From positions 2,619-38,507 of the forward strand of contig DDSA01000110.1 in the NCBI GenBank assembly GCA_002343715.1: a DNA stretch of 35,889 bases, read 5' to 3'. Under the pieces are notes generated by a model. That model ran no database searches and was not told the DNA's origin. It worked only from the letters and a program-made list of their open reading frames with translations. Within the stretch, counting starts at the first letter, position 1; each line of letters begins with the position of its first letter. Source of the stretch: Phycisphaerales bacterium UBA2402. Its GTDB lineage: Bacteria; Planctomycetota; Phycisphaerae; Phycisphaerales; UBA1924. Positions 6,762 through 13,006 of the stretch are shown here, in pieces. The position numbers and the translations under genes are program-made.

Positions 6762-7298
6762 TCAGCGCTTGCTGAACTGGAAGCGGCGGCGGGCGCCCGC
6801 CTGACCGTACTTCTTGCGTTCGACCTTGCGCGAATCTCGGGTCAGGAACCCGGCCTCACGCAGGGCGGCCTCGGTCGTCGGGTCATAATCGCGCAGCGCC
6901 CGGGCGATGGCCAGGCGCAGTGCCTGTGCCTGGCCCATGTACCCGCCGCCGCTGATCTTCGCCACAACCTGCAGTTTGTCGTGAAGGTTCGTGGCCTTCA
7001 GCGCCGCGGTGGCGTCGACCCGGTCGCGTTCTTCGCTGAAGTACTGGTCAACGCTCTTGACCTTGCCGGTCTTGGTCTCGATGGTGATGCCCGCCTCGCC
7101 CGAAGCCGGCTTCATGCGGATGCGGGCGACAGCCGTCTTTCGACGGCCCGTGCCCCACCACCAGCCGCGCTTGTCGCTGGGCTTGGCGGCTCGGAGTTGA
7201 CGAACAACGGGCTGGGGCGAGGACGGAATACTGGGGACCGAGCCGATGTCGGACAGGCTCAGGTTTGTCAGGTCTGTGGTGTATTTGCTTTCGGCCAT
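6762..7298 (-). CDS. rpsI: 30S ribosomal protein S9
   Basis: Small-subunit protein whose C-terminal tail reaches the P-site tRNA. 178 residues: the conserved S9 core starts at GTGRRKTAVARI (residues 49-60), continues through GGGYMGQAQALRLAIARAL and GFLTRDSRKVERKKYGQ, and ends in the canonical RRRFQFSKR. E. coli S9 is about 130 residues, so there is an N-terminal extension of roughly 48 residues rich in Ser/Pro and ending in KRGWWWGTG. ATG 7298 is preceded by a weak GAG ribosome site. It is second in an rplM-rpsI operon with a 76-base spacer and is followed by a strong terminator. Confidence 0.97.
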   Translation of the reverse strand: MAESKYTTDLTNLSLSDIGSVPSIPSSPQPVVRQLRAAKPSDKRGWWWGTGRRKTAVARIRMKPASGEAGITIETKTGKVKSVDQYFSEERDRVDATAALKATNLHDKLQVVAKISGGGYMGQAQALRLAIARALRDYDPTTEAALREAGFLTRDSRKVERKKYGQAGARRRFQFSKR

Positions 7299-7374
7299 GA
7301 GTGAATCTCAGGTGGATCGTGGGTTGTTCTGGGTGACGGTGCGTTGATGAGTTGATTGGTTCGCGCGGGCTCCG

Positions 7375-7833
7375 TTATGGGAGTGGCACTTCCAGTGTGG
7401 CCGGATTGTGCTGCGCGAAGGGGTGTTCGGCACCCGTCACGATGTGGAGTTTCTTGAGCATCAGGCGCGACAGACGGTTCTTGGGCATCATCCGGCGCAC
7501 GGCGTCGGTGATGAGCAGGCCCGGGTTCTTGTCCCGAACCTGGCCGTAGGTCTCGGTCTTCAGGCCGCCGGGGTAACGGGTGTAGCGCTGTTTCAGGCGC
7601 TGCTCGGCCTTGCGGCCCGTCATCCGCACGCGCGAGGCGTTGGTGACCACCACGTTGTCGCCCGTATCCACGTGCGGGGTGTATGTCGGACGGTGCTTGC
7701 CCATCAGGACATTCGCCACCTCGACCGCCAGTCGGCCCAGGGGAATTCCCGTAGCATCGACGATGTGCCACTCACGCTTGATTTCGCCTTCCTTCGCCAG
7801 AAATGTCTGGCGGCGGGGACTGACAACGCCCAT
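7375..7833 (-). CDS. rplM: 50S ribosomal protein L13
   Basis: Early-assembly protein of the large subunit. 152 residues from ATG 7833 with the family motifs WHIVDATGIPLGRLAVEVANVL, MGKHRPTYTPHVDTGDNVVV, YPGGLKTETYGQV, AVRRMMPKNRL and LHIVTGAEHPFAQHNP. ATG 7833 is chosen because GGAGG lies 6 bases before it; an in-frame ATG at 7845 and a longer open frame exist but have no such site. It precedes rpsI as in most bacteria, but here the pair is divergent from the alpha operon. Confidence 0.96.
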   Translation of the reverse strand: MGVVSPRRQTFLAKEGEIKREWHIVDATGIPLGRLAVEVANVLMGKHRPTYTPHVDTGDNVVVTNASRVRMTGRKAEQRLKQRYTRYPGGLKTETYGQVRDKNPGLLITDAVRRMMPKNRLSRLMLKKLHIVTGAEHPFAQHNPATLEVPLP

Positions 7834-8305
7834 CGGAACCTCCATCTCGGCGAAGCGGTACGGGTCGAAACGACTCCGCGCCGCGGCATCGCCGCGATCG
7901 TTACGCCGCCTACCGGGCGGGGCGGGCCGGGGCCACATGCAGATGGACCGCTCGGCAGGATTGAGATGTGGTGGCCGAGTTCAAATGCACACCCGGCCGG
8001 CTGCAAGGTCGAAGGATAGAAGGAATGAACTCTACAATCAAGATTCAGACATCCGCTTTCGCGGCCAAACTCTCGGTGTCATTCTTGGTGAACAGAACGC
8101 GCGATCAAACAAATGTTTGGCTTAGGTACGGATATGACGATCGGGACTTTGCTGTGCTTCGGATGACTTTTTCGATCGACCCCCCTAGCATGTAGGCCCT
8201 ACTCGTCGAACGGCGGGCGGTATTAGTTCGTTCCCATCCCCGAGGTCGGCCCGGGTGATGACCGGGCCGGATCGTCGGTCATACGCATCAGATTCGAGGT
8301 TCACC
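7834..8305. other. Intergenic region between divergent ribosomal operons
   Basis: 472 bases that must hold the promoters of rplM-rpsI (minus) and rpmJ-rplQ (plus). Visible structure: a short inverted repeat CAAAC-AAAT-GTTTG at 8106-8119 and a 7-bp hairpin GGCCCGG/CCGGGCC at 8248-8268 in the presumed leader of rpmJ. The stretch 8020-8200 is more AT-rich than its surroundings. I cannot place -35/-10 boxes with confidence. Confidence 0.5.
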
Positions 8306-8422
8306 GTGAAGGTCAAAGCCAGCGTCAAGAAAATGTGCAGTTCGTGCCAGGTGGTCCGTCGCAAGGGCAAACTGCGCGTCATCTGCAAGTCCGATCCGAA
8401 GCACAAGCAGGTCCAGGGCTGA
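8306..8422 (+). CDS. rpmJ: 50S ribosomal protein L36
   Basis: 38 codons starting with GTG 8306, behind GAGGT (8296-8300). The protein [11 protein letters not shown]... carries the L36 zinc ligands Cys11, Cys14, Cys27 and His33 in the usual CxxC-x12-C-x5-H order, so it is the zinc-binding form. It is the first gene of the alpha operon here, 52 bases before rpsM. infA, often its upstream neighbour, is not seen. Confidence 0.95.
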   Translation: MKVKASVKKMCSSCQVVRRKGKLRVICKSDPKHKQVQG

Positions 8423-8474
8423 TTTTCCGGATCGTTTTCCTTCCACACCTCACCCTCCGCAGGAGTCTCCACCA

Positions 8475-8855
8475 GTGCCCCGCATCGCAGGTATCGACGT
8501 TCCCGACAAGAAGAAGATGTTCTTCGCGCTGCAGTACATCCACGGCATCGGGCCGAAGTTCGCGGGCGACATCCTGAACAAGGCCGGCGTGGACCACAAC
8601 ATCCGCGCCAACGAGGTCGAAGAGAAAGCCCTGGCCGAGATCAACGCCATCATCGACGCCGAGTATCTCGTCGAAGGTGCGCTCCGCCGCCAGGTGCAGC
8701 AGAACATCCAGCGCCTCCGCGACATCAAGTCCTACCGGGGCGAGCGTCACAAGAAGGGCCTGCCCGTCCGCGGTCAGCGCACCCAGTCCAACGCCCGCAC
8801 CCGCAAGGGCAAGAAGAAGACCGTCGCCGGCAAGAAGGGCGTCAAGGCCAAGTAA
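8475..8855 (+). CDS. rpsM: 30S ribosomal protein S13
   Basis: 126 residues, GTG start at 8475 behind AGGAG (8460-8464 region). S13 core motifs: PRIAGIDVPDKKK, ALQYIHGIGPKFAGDIL, LRRQVQQNIQRLRDIKSYRG, RHKKGLPVRGQRTQSNARTRKG, and a Lys-rich tail. It lies at the head of the 30S subunit and contacts S19 and the large subunit. Length is near the usual ~118-125. It is followed by a foldable 135-base spacer before rpsK. Confidence 0.97.
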   Translation: MPRIAGIDVPDKKKMFFALQYIHGIGPKFAGDILNKAGVDHNIRANEVEEKALAEINAIIDAEYLVEGALRRQVQQNIQRLRDIKSYRGERHKKGLPVRGQRTQSNARTRKGKKKTVAGKKGVKAK

Positions 8856-8861
8856 TCCAAC

Positions 8862-8917
8862 CGGGATTCGGAGTAAGGCGACCGCCTCGGCGGGCCGCCT
8901 CGGTCTCCGCAATCCCG
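8862..8917 (+). promoter_or_regulatory. Stem-loop in the rpsM-rpsK spacer
   Basis: CGGGATT plus CGGAG (8862-8873) pair with CTCCG and AATCCCG (8905-8917), a 12-bp helix with one bulged base; inside it CCGCC/GGCGG (8882-8886/8889-8893) forms a second helix. No T-run follows, so it is not an ordinary terminator. Possible RNA-processing or regulatory element. Confidence 0.45.
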
Positions 8918-8990
8918 ATCCCGAGTCCGGATTTCCATCCCCACCCCCCCGGGTACGACCCACAGGGTCGGACGATCCGAGGAGCACCGA

Positions 8991-9365
8991 ATGTCGAAAA
9001 AAGGCAAAGTCCGAAAGAACGTGGTCCGCGGCGTTGTCCACATCAAGGCGACGCAGAATAACACCATCGTCACCATCACCGACACCAACGGCGAGACACT
9101 CGCCTGGGACTCGGCCGGCACGATCGGGTTCAAGGGCGCCCGCAAGAGCACGCCCTTCGCCGCGACCCGTGCCGCCGAGCAGTGCGCCGGCAAGGCCCGA
9201 AAAATGGGCATGAGCGAGGTCGAGATCAAGATCAAGGGCGCGGGCTCCGGGCGTGAGAGCGCCGTCAACGGCCTCACCGCCGCCGGTCTGCGTATCACCG
9301 CCGTCGAAGACCACACGCCAGTTCCGCACAACGGCTGCCGTCCGAAGAAGCGCCGTCGCGTCTGA
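8991..9365 (+). CDS. rpsK: 30S ribosomal protein S11
   Basis: 124 residues from ATG 8991 with GGAG 7 bases before it. Family motifs: [94 protein letters not shown]. Platform protein of the 30S subunit. In most bacteria rpsD follows; here rpoA comes next after a 178-base spacer with three hairpins. Confidence 0.98.
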   Translation: MSKKGKVRKNVVRGVVHIKATQNNTIVTITDTNGETLAWDSAGTIGFKGARKSTPFAATRAAEQCAGKARKMGMSEVEIKIKGAGSGRESAVNGLTAAGLRITAVEDHTPVPHNGCRPKKRRRV

Positions 9366-9373
9366 GTTTGGGC

Positions 9374-9515
9374 GCCCCGATGATCCGCATCGGGGCCTCA
9401 CGACCGTCCGCCACCAGCGTCCGCCCCGGAACAGAAGGCTCCCGTTCGCACCTCGGCAGCGAAACGGGCCGTGAATCCGAGAGCGGTCTCACCTGAGCCG
9501 GTCCATCCCCGGCTC
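9374..9515 (+). promoter_or_regulatory. Three consecutive hairpins between rpsK and rpoA
   Basis: GCCCCGATG/CATCGGGGC (9374-9382/9388-9396, perfect 9 bp, 5-base loop), CCCGTTCGC/GCGAAACGGG (9441-9449/9459-9468, one bulge) and GAGCCGG/CCGGCTC (9495-9501/9509-9515, perfect 7 bp). None has a U-tract. They fill the place where rpsD lies in many bacteria. Confidence 0.5.
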
Positions 9516-9543
9516 TGTCCCGCCGAGATCAGGAAGGCACTGC

Positions 9544-10566
9544 ATGTCCACTCGTGTTCGTTGGAGGGGGCTTGAACTCCCCACCCGCGTTGTCACCGAC
9601 CCTAAGTTCCGCGGCGAGACCTTCGGAAGGTTCTACATCGAGCCGTTCGAGCGCGGCTTCGGAACGACCGTGGGCAACAGCCTGCGTCGGGTGCTCCTTT
9701 CTTCTCTCGAAGGCGCGGCGGTCTCGACCATCAAGATCAAGGGCGTCACCCACGAGTTCTCCTCGATGAAGGGCGTCATGGAGGATGTCACGGACATCGT
9801 CCTCAACATCAAGCAGCTCATCGTCAAGATGGAGTCCGACGAGCCCAAGACGATGAAACTCGCGGCCCGCGGCCCCGGCGAAGTCACCGCCGACATGATC
9901 CAGGCCGACACCGCCATCACCATCCTCAACAAGGACCTCGTGATCGCCACCCTGACCGATGCGGTGGATTTCGAGATGGAACTCCAGGTCACCAAGGGCC
10001 GTGGTTACCTGCCCGCCAGCGAGCAGTACGAAGATCAGGAGGAACAGGAGATCGGCCTCATCCACGTCGACGCCCTCTACTCCCCTGTCCAGCGCGTCCG
10101 CTACAAAATCGAGGAAACCCGGGTCGGTCAGCGAACCAACTACGACAAACTCACCCTCGAAATCTGGACCAACGGCACCGCGACCCCCGACATGGCCCTC
10201 GTCGAGGCCGCCAAGATTTTCCGCAAGCACCTCAACCCGTTCGTCCAGTACTTCGAGATCGGTGAGGACCGCGTGAGCGAGGAGGCCGCGGCCGCCGCGA
10301 GCGTCGATGAAGACCTCATCCGCAAACTCAACATGCCAATCTCGGACCTCGAGCTCTCGGTACGGGCGAGCAACTGCCTCGAATCCGCCCGGATCGAGAC
10401 CGTGGCCCAACTGATCACGCAGAGCGATGCCGAGTTGCTCAAACTCCGCTCCTTCGGGCGTACATCGCTGCGGGAAGTCAAGCGCAAGTTGGCGGACATC
10501 GGATTGGACCTGGGCACCCCGCTGCCCGAGGGTTTCCAGGTCGCGCCGGTCCAGTACCCGGCCTGA
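9544..10566 (+). CDS. rpoA: RNA polymerase alpha subunit
   Basis: 340 residues, ATG 9544 behind AGGAAGG. The N-terminal domain, which dimerises and nucleates core assembly, shows GRFYIEPFERGFGTTVGNSLRRVLLSSLEGAAV and EDVTDIVLNIKQL; a Glu-rich linker is around residues 240-250; the C-terminal domain, which binds UP elements and activators, has MPISDLELSVRASNCLESARIETVAQL and LRSFGRTSLREVKRKLADIGL. Length is close to the usual 310-340. It is co-transcribed with the ribosomal genes around it. Confidence 0.98.
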   Translation: MSTRVRWRGLELPTRVVTDPKFRGETFGRFYIEPFERGFGTTVGNSLRRVLLSSLEGAAVSTIKIKGVTHEFSSMKGVMEDVTDIVLNIKQLIVKMESDEPKTMKLAARGPGEVTADMIQADTAITILNKDLVIATLTDAVDFEMELQVTKGRGYLPASEQYEDQEEQEIGLIHVDALYSPVQRVRYKIEETRVGQRTNYDKLTLEIWTNGTATPDMALVEAAKIFRKHLNPFVQYFEIGEDRVSEEAAAAASVDEDLIRKLNMPISDLELSVRASNCLESARIETVAQLITQSDAELLKLRSFGRTSLREVKRKLADIGLDLGTPLPEGFQVAPVQYPA

Positions 10567-10575
10567 CGGCCTAAG

Positions 10576-10661
10576 GCCCGTCCGAAGACGGGCGGCAACT
10601 GACTTTCGGCGGCCCGCCTTGATCGGCGTGCCGCCTATTATCTAGGCCCGGCTCCGCCGGG
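10576..10661 (+). promoter_or_regulatory. Hairpin cluster and possible internal promoter between rpoA and rplQ
   Basis: GCCCGTC-CGAA-GACGGGC (10576-10593) is a perfect 7-bp stem with a stable tetraloop; GGCGGC/GCCGCC (10608-10613/10630-10635) and CCCGGC-TCC-GCCGGG (10647-10661) follow. TATTAT at 10636-10641 resembles a -10 box but has no -35 at the right distance. The role is unknown. Confidence 0.4.
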
Positions 10662-10709
10662 TATTCGAGTGGTTCAGGGCCTTGAAAGGGCCGATTCGGA
10701 GTGTGCCCC

Positions 10710-11330
10710 ATGCGTCACGGCAGAGCAGGTTACAGGTTGGGTCGGAAAACAGCGCACCGCACATCCACGCTGCGCAACCTCGCGGCGGGGTTGTTCGAGC
10801 ACGGCCAGATCGTGACGACCATCCCCAAGGCCAAGGCTGTTCAACCTCTGGTCGAGAAGATCATCACCCTCGCCAAGCGTGGCGATCTCGCCGCCCGAAG
10901 GCTGGTCATCTCCAAACTCGGAGCCGATCGCCGAGGTTTCGAATGGCTTTACCTCCCCAAGAAACCTACCGAGGCCGAGACTGACCGCATCCAGAAAATC
11001 CGCGACCAGCACTCGCAGTTCTTCGAACTCCCTTCATCGGGCGAGGTTGAACTGAACCGCTACGGCGAAGTCCGCAAAAGCCCTCGTCTCGTCAAGCACA
11101 TCTTTGAGCGTGTGGCTCCCAAGTATGCCGATCGAAGCGGCGGTTATACCCGGATTGTCAAACTGGGCAAATGGCGGATCGGCGACGCCTCCGAACTCGC
11201 GCTGCTTCAACTTGTAGGCAACGAGGAGGGTTCCGAGATCGGCGGCAACATCAGCACCCGCCGCCGTATCGCCGACCGTCGCACCGCCAAGTACGCCGAA
11301 CTGCGGGAGAAGGCTCCCCAGCCCGGGTAA
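10710..11330 (+). CDS. rplQ: 50S ribosomal protein L17 with central insertion
   Basis: 206 residues from ATG 10710 (GGAG 8 bases before it; an in-frame GTG at 10701 would add three residues). Conserved ends: MRHGRAGYRLGRKTAHRTST, LRNLAAGLFEHGQIVTTIPKAK, EKIITLAKRGD, and later HIFERVAPKYADRSGGYTRIVKLG, GDASELALLQLV. Between them residues ~71-125 are an insertion of about 50 residues absent from the 127-residue E. coli protein, and the C-terminus carries a further basic tail. It is the last gene of the operon, followed by a textbook terminator. Confidence 0.96.
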   Translation: MRHGRAGYRLGRKTAHRTSTLRNLAAGLFEHGQIVTTIPKAKAVQPLVEKIITLAKRGDLAARRLVISKLGADRRGFEWLYLPKKPTEAETDRIQKIRDQHSQFFELPSSGEVELNRYGEVRKSPRLVKHIFERVAPKYADRSGGYTRIVKLGKWRIGDASELALLQLVGNEEGSEIGGNISTRRRIADRRTAKYAELREKAPQPG

Positions 11331-11357
11331 TCCTCTGCTCGTATCCCTGTTCTCACT

Positions 11358-11386
11358 AAACCGCACGCCTGTTCGTGCGGTTTTTT
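11358..11386 (+). terminator. Intrinsic terminator of the alpha operon
   Basis: CCGCACG and CGTGCGG form a 7-bp stem with a 6-base loop followed by TTTTTT, 28 bases after the rplQ stop. Confidence 0.9.
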
Positions 11387-11444
11387 CATCCGGGATGAAA
11401 CAAATGGCGAAAGACTGGTGTAGAACTTTGCAACCTCGCCGGTC

Positions 11445-11560
11445 GTACGAGGAGGAGCGTACTATCCTTCCACACCCCAAACGATCGTTCGGGGAGTACG
11501 CAAGTCAGTGAGTGCCTCGGTTCGCCTATGTCGGCGAGCGGGCACGGTGAACCGAGTTTT
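11445..11560 (+). promoter_or_regulatory. Foldable leader of the Cys-rich lipoprotein gene
   Basis: Three consecutive inverted repeats precede the gene: GTACG-AGGAGGAG-CGTAC (11445-11462) with a Shine-Dalgarno-like loop; an imperfect 20-base palindrome around AACGATCGTT (11476-11495); and CTCGGTTCGCC with GGTGAACCGAG (11516-11526/11546-11556, one G.U), directly followed by TTTT and the gene's ribosome site. The last one resembles an attenuator. No known riboswitch class is recognised. Confidence 0.4.
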
Positions 11561-11577
11561 GAGAAGAGGAAACACGT

Positions 11578-11934
11578 ATGAAGACCGCCAACATCGCTTT
11601 CGCCTGTATCGCCGCTCTCGCCCTCGTCGGCGGCTGCTCCAGCAGCAAATCCGCCAGCCCCGGCGCGACCTCCGGCTCATGCTCTGAGAAGGCCTCGTGC
11701 ACCGACAAGTCCTCGACCTGCACCGACAAGAAGGCCGGTAGCATGGGCACGGTCTCCACCGAGAAGAAGGACGGCTGCAGCACCTCCAAGTCCGGTTGCG
11801 GCTCCGCCAAGACCGACGGCAACATGGGCGCTGTCTCCACCGAGAAGAAGAGCGGCTGCTGCCCTTCCAAGAAGGACGCGAACATGGGCACCGTCTCCAC
11901 CGAGAAGAAGTCCTGCCCCGTCTCCGGTAACTAA
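11578..11934 (+). CDS. Small Cys-rich lipoprotein with three internal repeats
   Basis: 118 residues from ATG 11578, ribosome site AAGAGGA. The signal peptide ends in the lipobox LVGGC (Cys20). The mature part is Ser/Lys/Cys-rich with eight more cysteines (35, 41, 48, 67, 74, 94, 95, 113). The unit MGxVSTEKK occurs three times (starting at Met56, Met83 and Met103), nearly identical at the DNA level too, so it arose by recent duplication. Metal binding or disulfide cross-linking at the cell surface is possible but not shown. It has its own long leader and a strong terminator, which suggests an abundant, separately regulated transcript. Family not recognised. Confidence 0.8.
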   Translation: MKTANIAFACIAALALVGGCSSSKSASPGATSGSCSEKASCTDKSSTCTDKKAGSMGTVSTEKKDGCSTSKSGCGSAKTDGNMGAVSTEKKSGCCPSKKDANMGTVSTEKKSCPVSGN

Positions 11935-11964
11935 TCCGTCACCGGGCATCACCCCGGGCAATTG

Positions 11965-11994
11965 AAAAAGGACCGGCTGTGCCGGTCCTTTTTT
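11965..11994 (+). terminator. Intrinsic terminator of the Cys-rich lipoprotein gene
   Basis: GGACCGGC-TGT-GCCGGTCC (perfect 8-bp stem, 11970-11988) with A-rich 5' flank and TTTTTT after it. Confidence 0.92.
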
Positions 11995-12097
11995 ATTGCG
12001 CCAACCGTGCCGCAACAACCGACATCGCTCCGACTACTCTTCTTGCTCGGGGGGATATCTGTGTACCGCGTTCCAGGCCCGGCAGAGGAGAGGTCAG

Positions 12098-12778
12098 ATG
12101 AAGATGAAGATGTCCACCATGGCCCTCGCGGCCATCGCCGTGTTCGTACCGCACGCCGCGGCGACCACTGTATTTCGCAGCATCAACGACAACGGTATTT
12201 TCACGCCCTTCAACTCCAACACGCCCGCGGGCACAAAGTTCGGTGACGGCGGCTGGCTGAGCGGCTTCCAGCCGGACAACTACGTGCTCACGGGCATCAC
12301 GCTCGGACTGTGCACCTTCGGCGGGCAGAACCCCGGCACGACCGACCTCGTGTTCACGTTCAACGACGGGGATCCGAGCGGTTTGGTGTTCGGCACCGGC
12401 GCGTCGCTCTACAGCACGACGGTGCGGGGCGTGGCGCTGCCGGCGGACGATACGAGCGACCTTCAACTCTTCACCGTGACGATCCCGCTTCCCAACGTGC
12501 AGACCGCGGGCGGCTTCAACAACATCGGATTCTCGATCGGGGTTGAAAACTTCGTGTTCGATGGAGCCTTCGGCTTCCAGTGTTCCAGCGCCCTCGGTCA
12601 GGCCGTGGGCTTCTACACCAACAACGCGTCGCAGTATTCCGGAGGAGCGTGGAGTTTGTTCAGTTTCGGCCCCGGGGACTTCGGCGTCGCCAACTTCGTC
12701 GCCACGATCACGGCCGTGCCGTCGCCGTCCGCGTTGGCCGTGTTCTGCCTTACACTGGTCAGCCGACGTCGCCGCTGA
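12098..12778 (+). CDS. Exported protein with PEP-CTERM-like sorting tail
   Basis: 226 residues from ATG 12098, ribosome site GGAGAGG. Signal peptide MKMKMSTMALAAIAVFVPHAAA; mature part is a beta-rich Gly/Asn/Phe domain (GFQPDNYVLTGITLGL; TFNDGDPSGLVFGTGASLYSTTV; VQTAGGFNNIGFSIGVENFVF) of the kind seen in many PEP-CTERM proteins, with no catalytic motif I recognise. The last 20 residues are VPSPS, a short hydrophobic helix and RRRR: the three-part exosortase signal, although PEP is changed to PSP. Expected to be cleaved and anchored by an exosortase encoded elsewhere. The frame is open upstream to 11996, but that part crosses the previous terminator. Confidence 0.78.
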   Translation: MKMKMSTMALAAIAVFVPHAAATTVFRSINDNGIFTPFNSNTPAGTKFGDGGWLSGFQPDNYVLTGITLGLCTFGGQNPGTTDLVFTFNDGDPSGLVFGTGASLYSTTVRGVALPADDTSDLQLFTVTIPLPNVQTAGGFNNIGFSIGVENFVFDGAFGFQCSSALGQAVGFYTNNASQYSGGAWSLFSFGPGDFGVANFVATITAVPSPSALAVFCLTLVSRRRR

Positions 12779-12815
12779 GATCGCGGCCCGGGTGTACTCG
12801 TAACAGGAGGTTGGA

Positions 12816-12983
12816 TTGCTCTACTCACTTCTCGGTCTTCTGCACCTGATCCTTTGGCTGATCGCCGCGGTTGAACTGTTCAAGAGCGGACGACCGCTGG
12901 GCGAGAAGGTGATCTGGCTGCTGATCATCTTTCTCCTGCCCCTGCTCGGGCTTGTGCTGTATTACCTGATCGGTCGCAAGTAA
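12816..12983 (+). CDS. 55-residue membrane protein (PLDc_N-like)
   Basis: TTG start at 12816 behind a perfect AGGAGG (12805-12810). Two membrane helices, LYSLLGLLHLILWLIAAVELF and VIWLLIIFLLPLLGLVLYYLIG, separated by the basic loop KSGRPLGEKV. This two-helix pattern with a central 'K...W-LLIIFLLPLLG..YYLIGR' is that of the phospholipase D N-terminal (PLDc_N) domain found as stand-alone small proteins. Role unknown; it lies 24 bases before the S41-like gene and may be co-transcribed with it. Confidence 0.8.
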   Translation: MLYSLLGLLHLILWLIAAVELFKSGRPLGEKVIWLLIIFLLPLLGLVLYYLIGRK

Positions 12984-13006
12984 ACATCAGTCCGCGGGGG
13001 GGCCGG

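Noticed and set aside
8106..8119. CAAAC-AAAT-GTTTG inverted repeat as operator
   Set aside because: Only five base pairs in an AT-richer stretch; likely to arise by chance.
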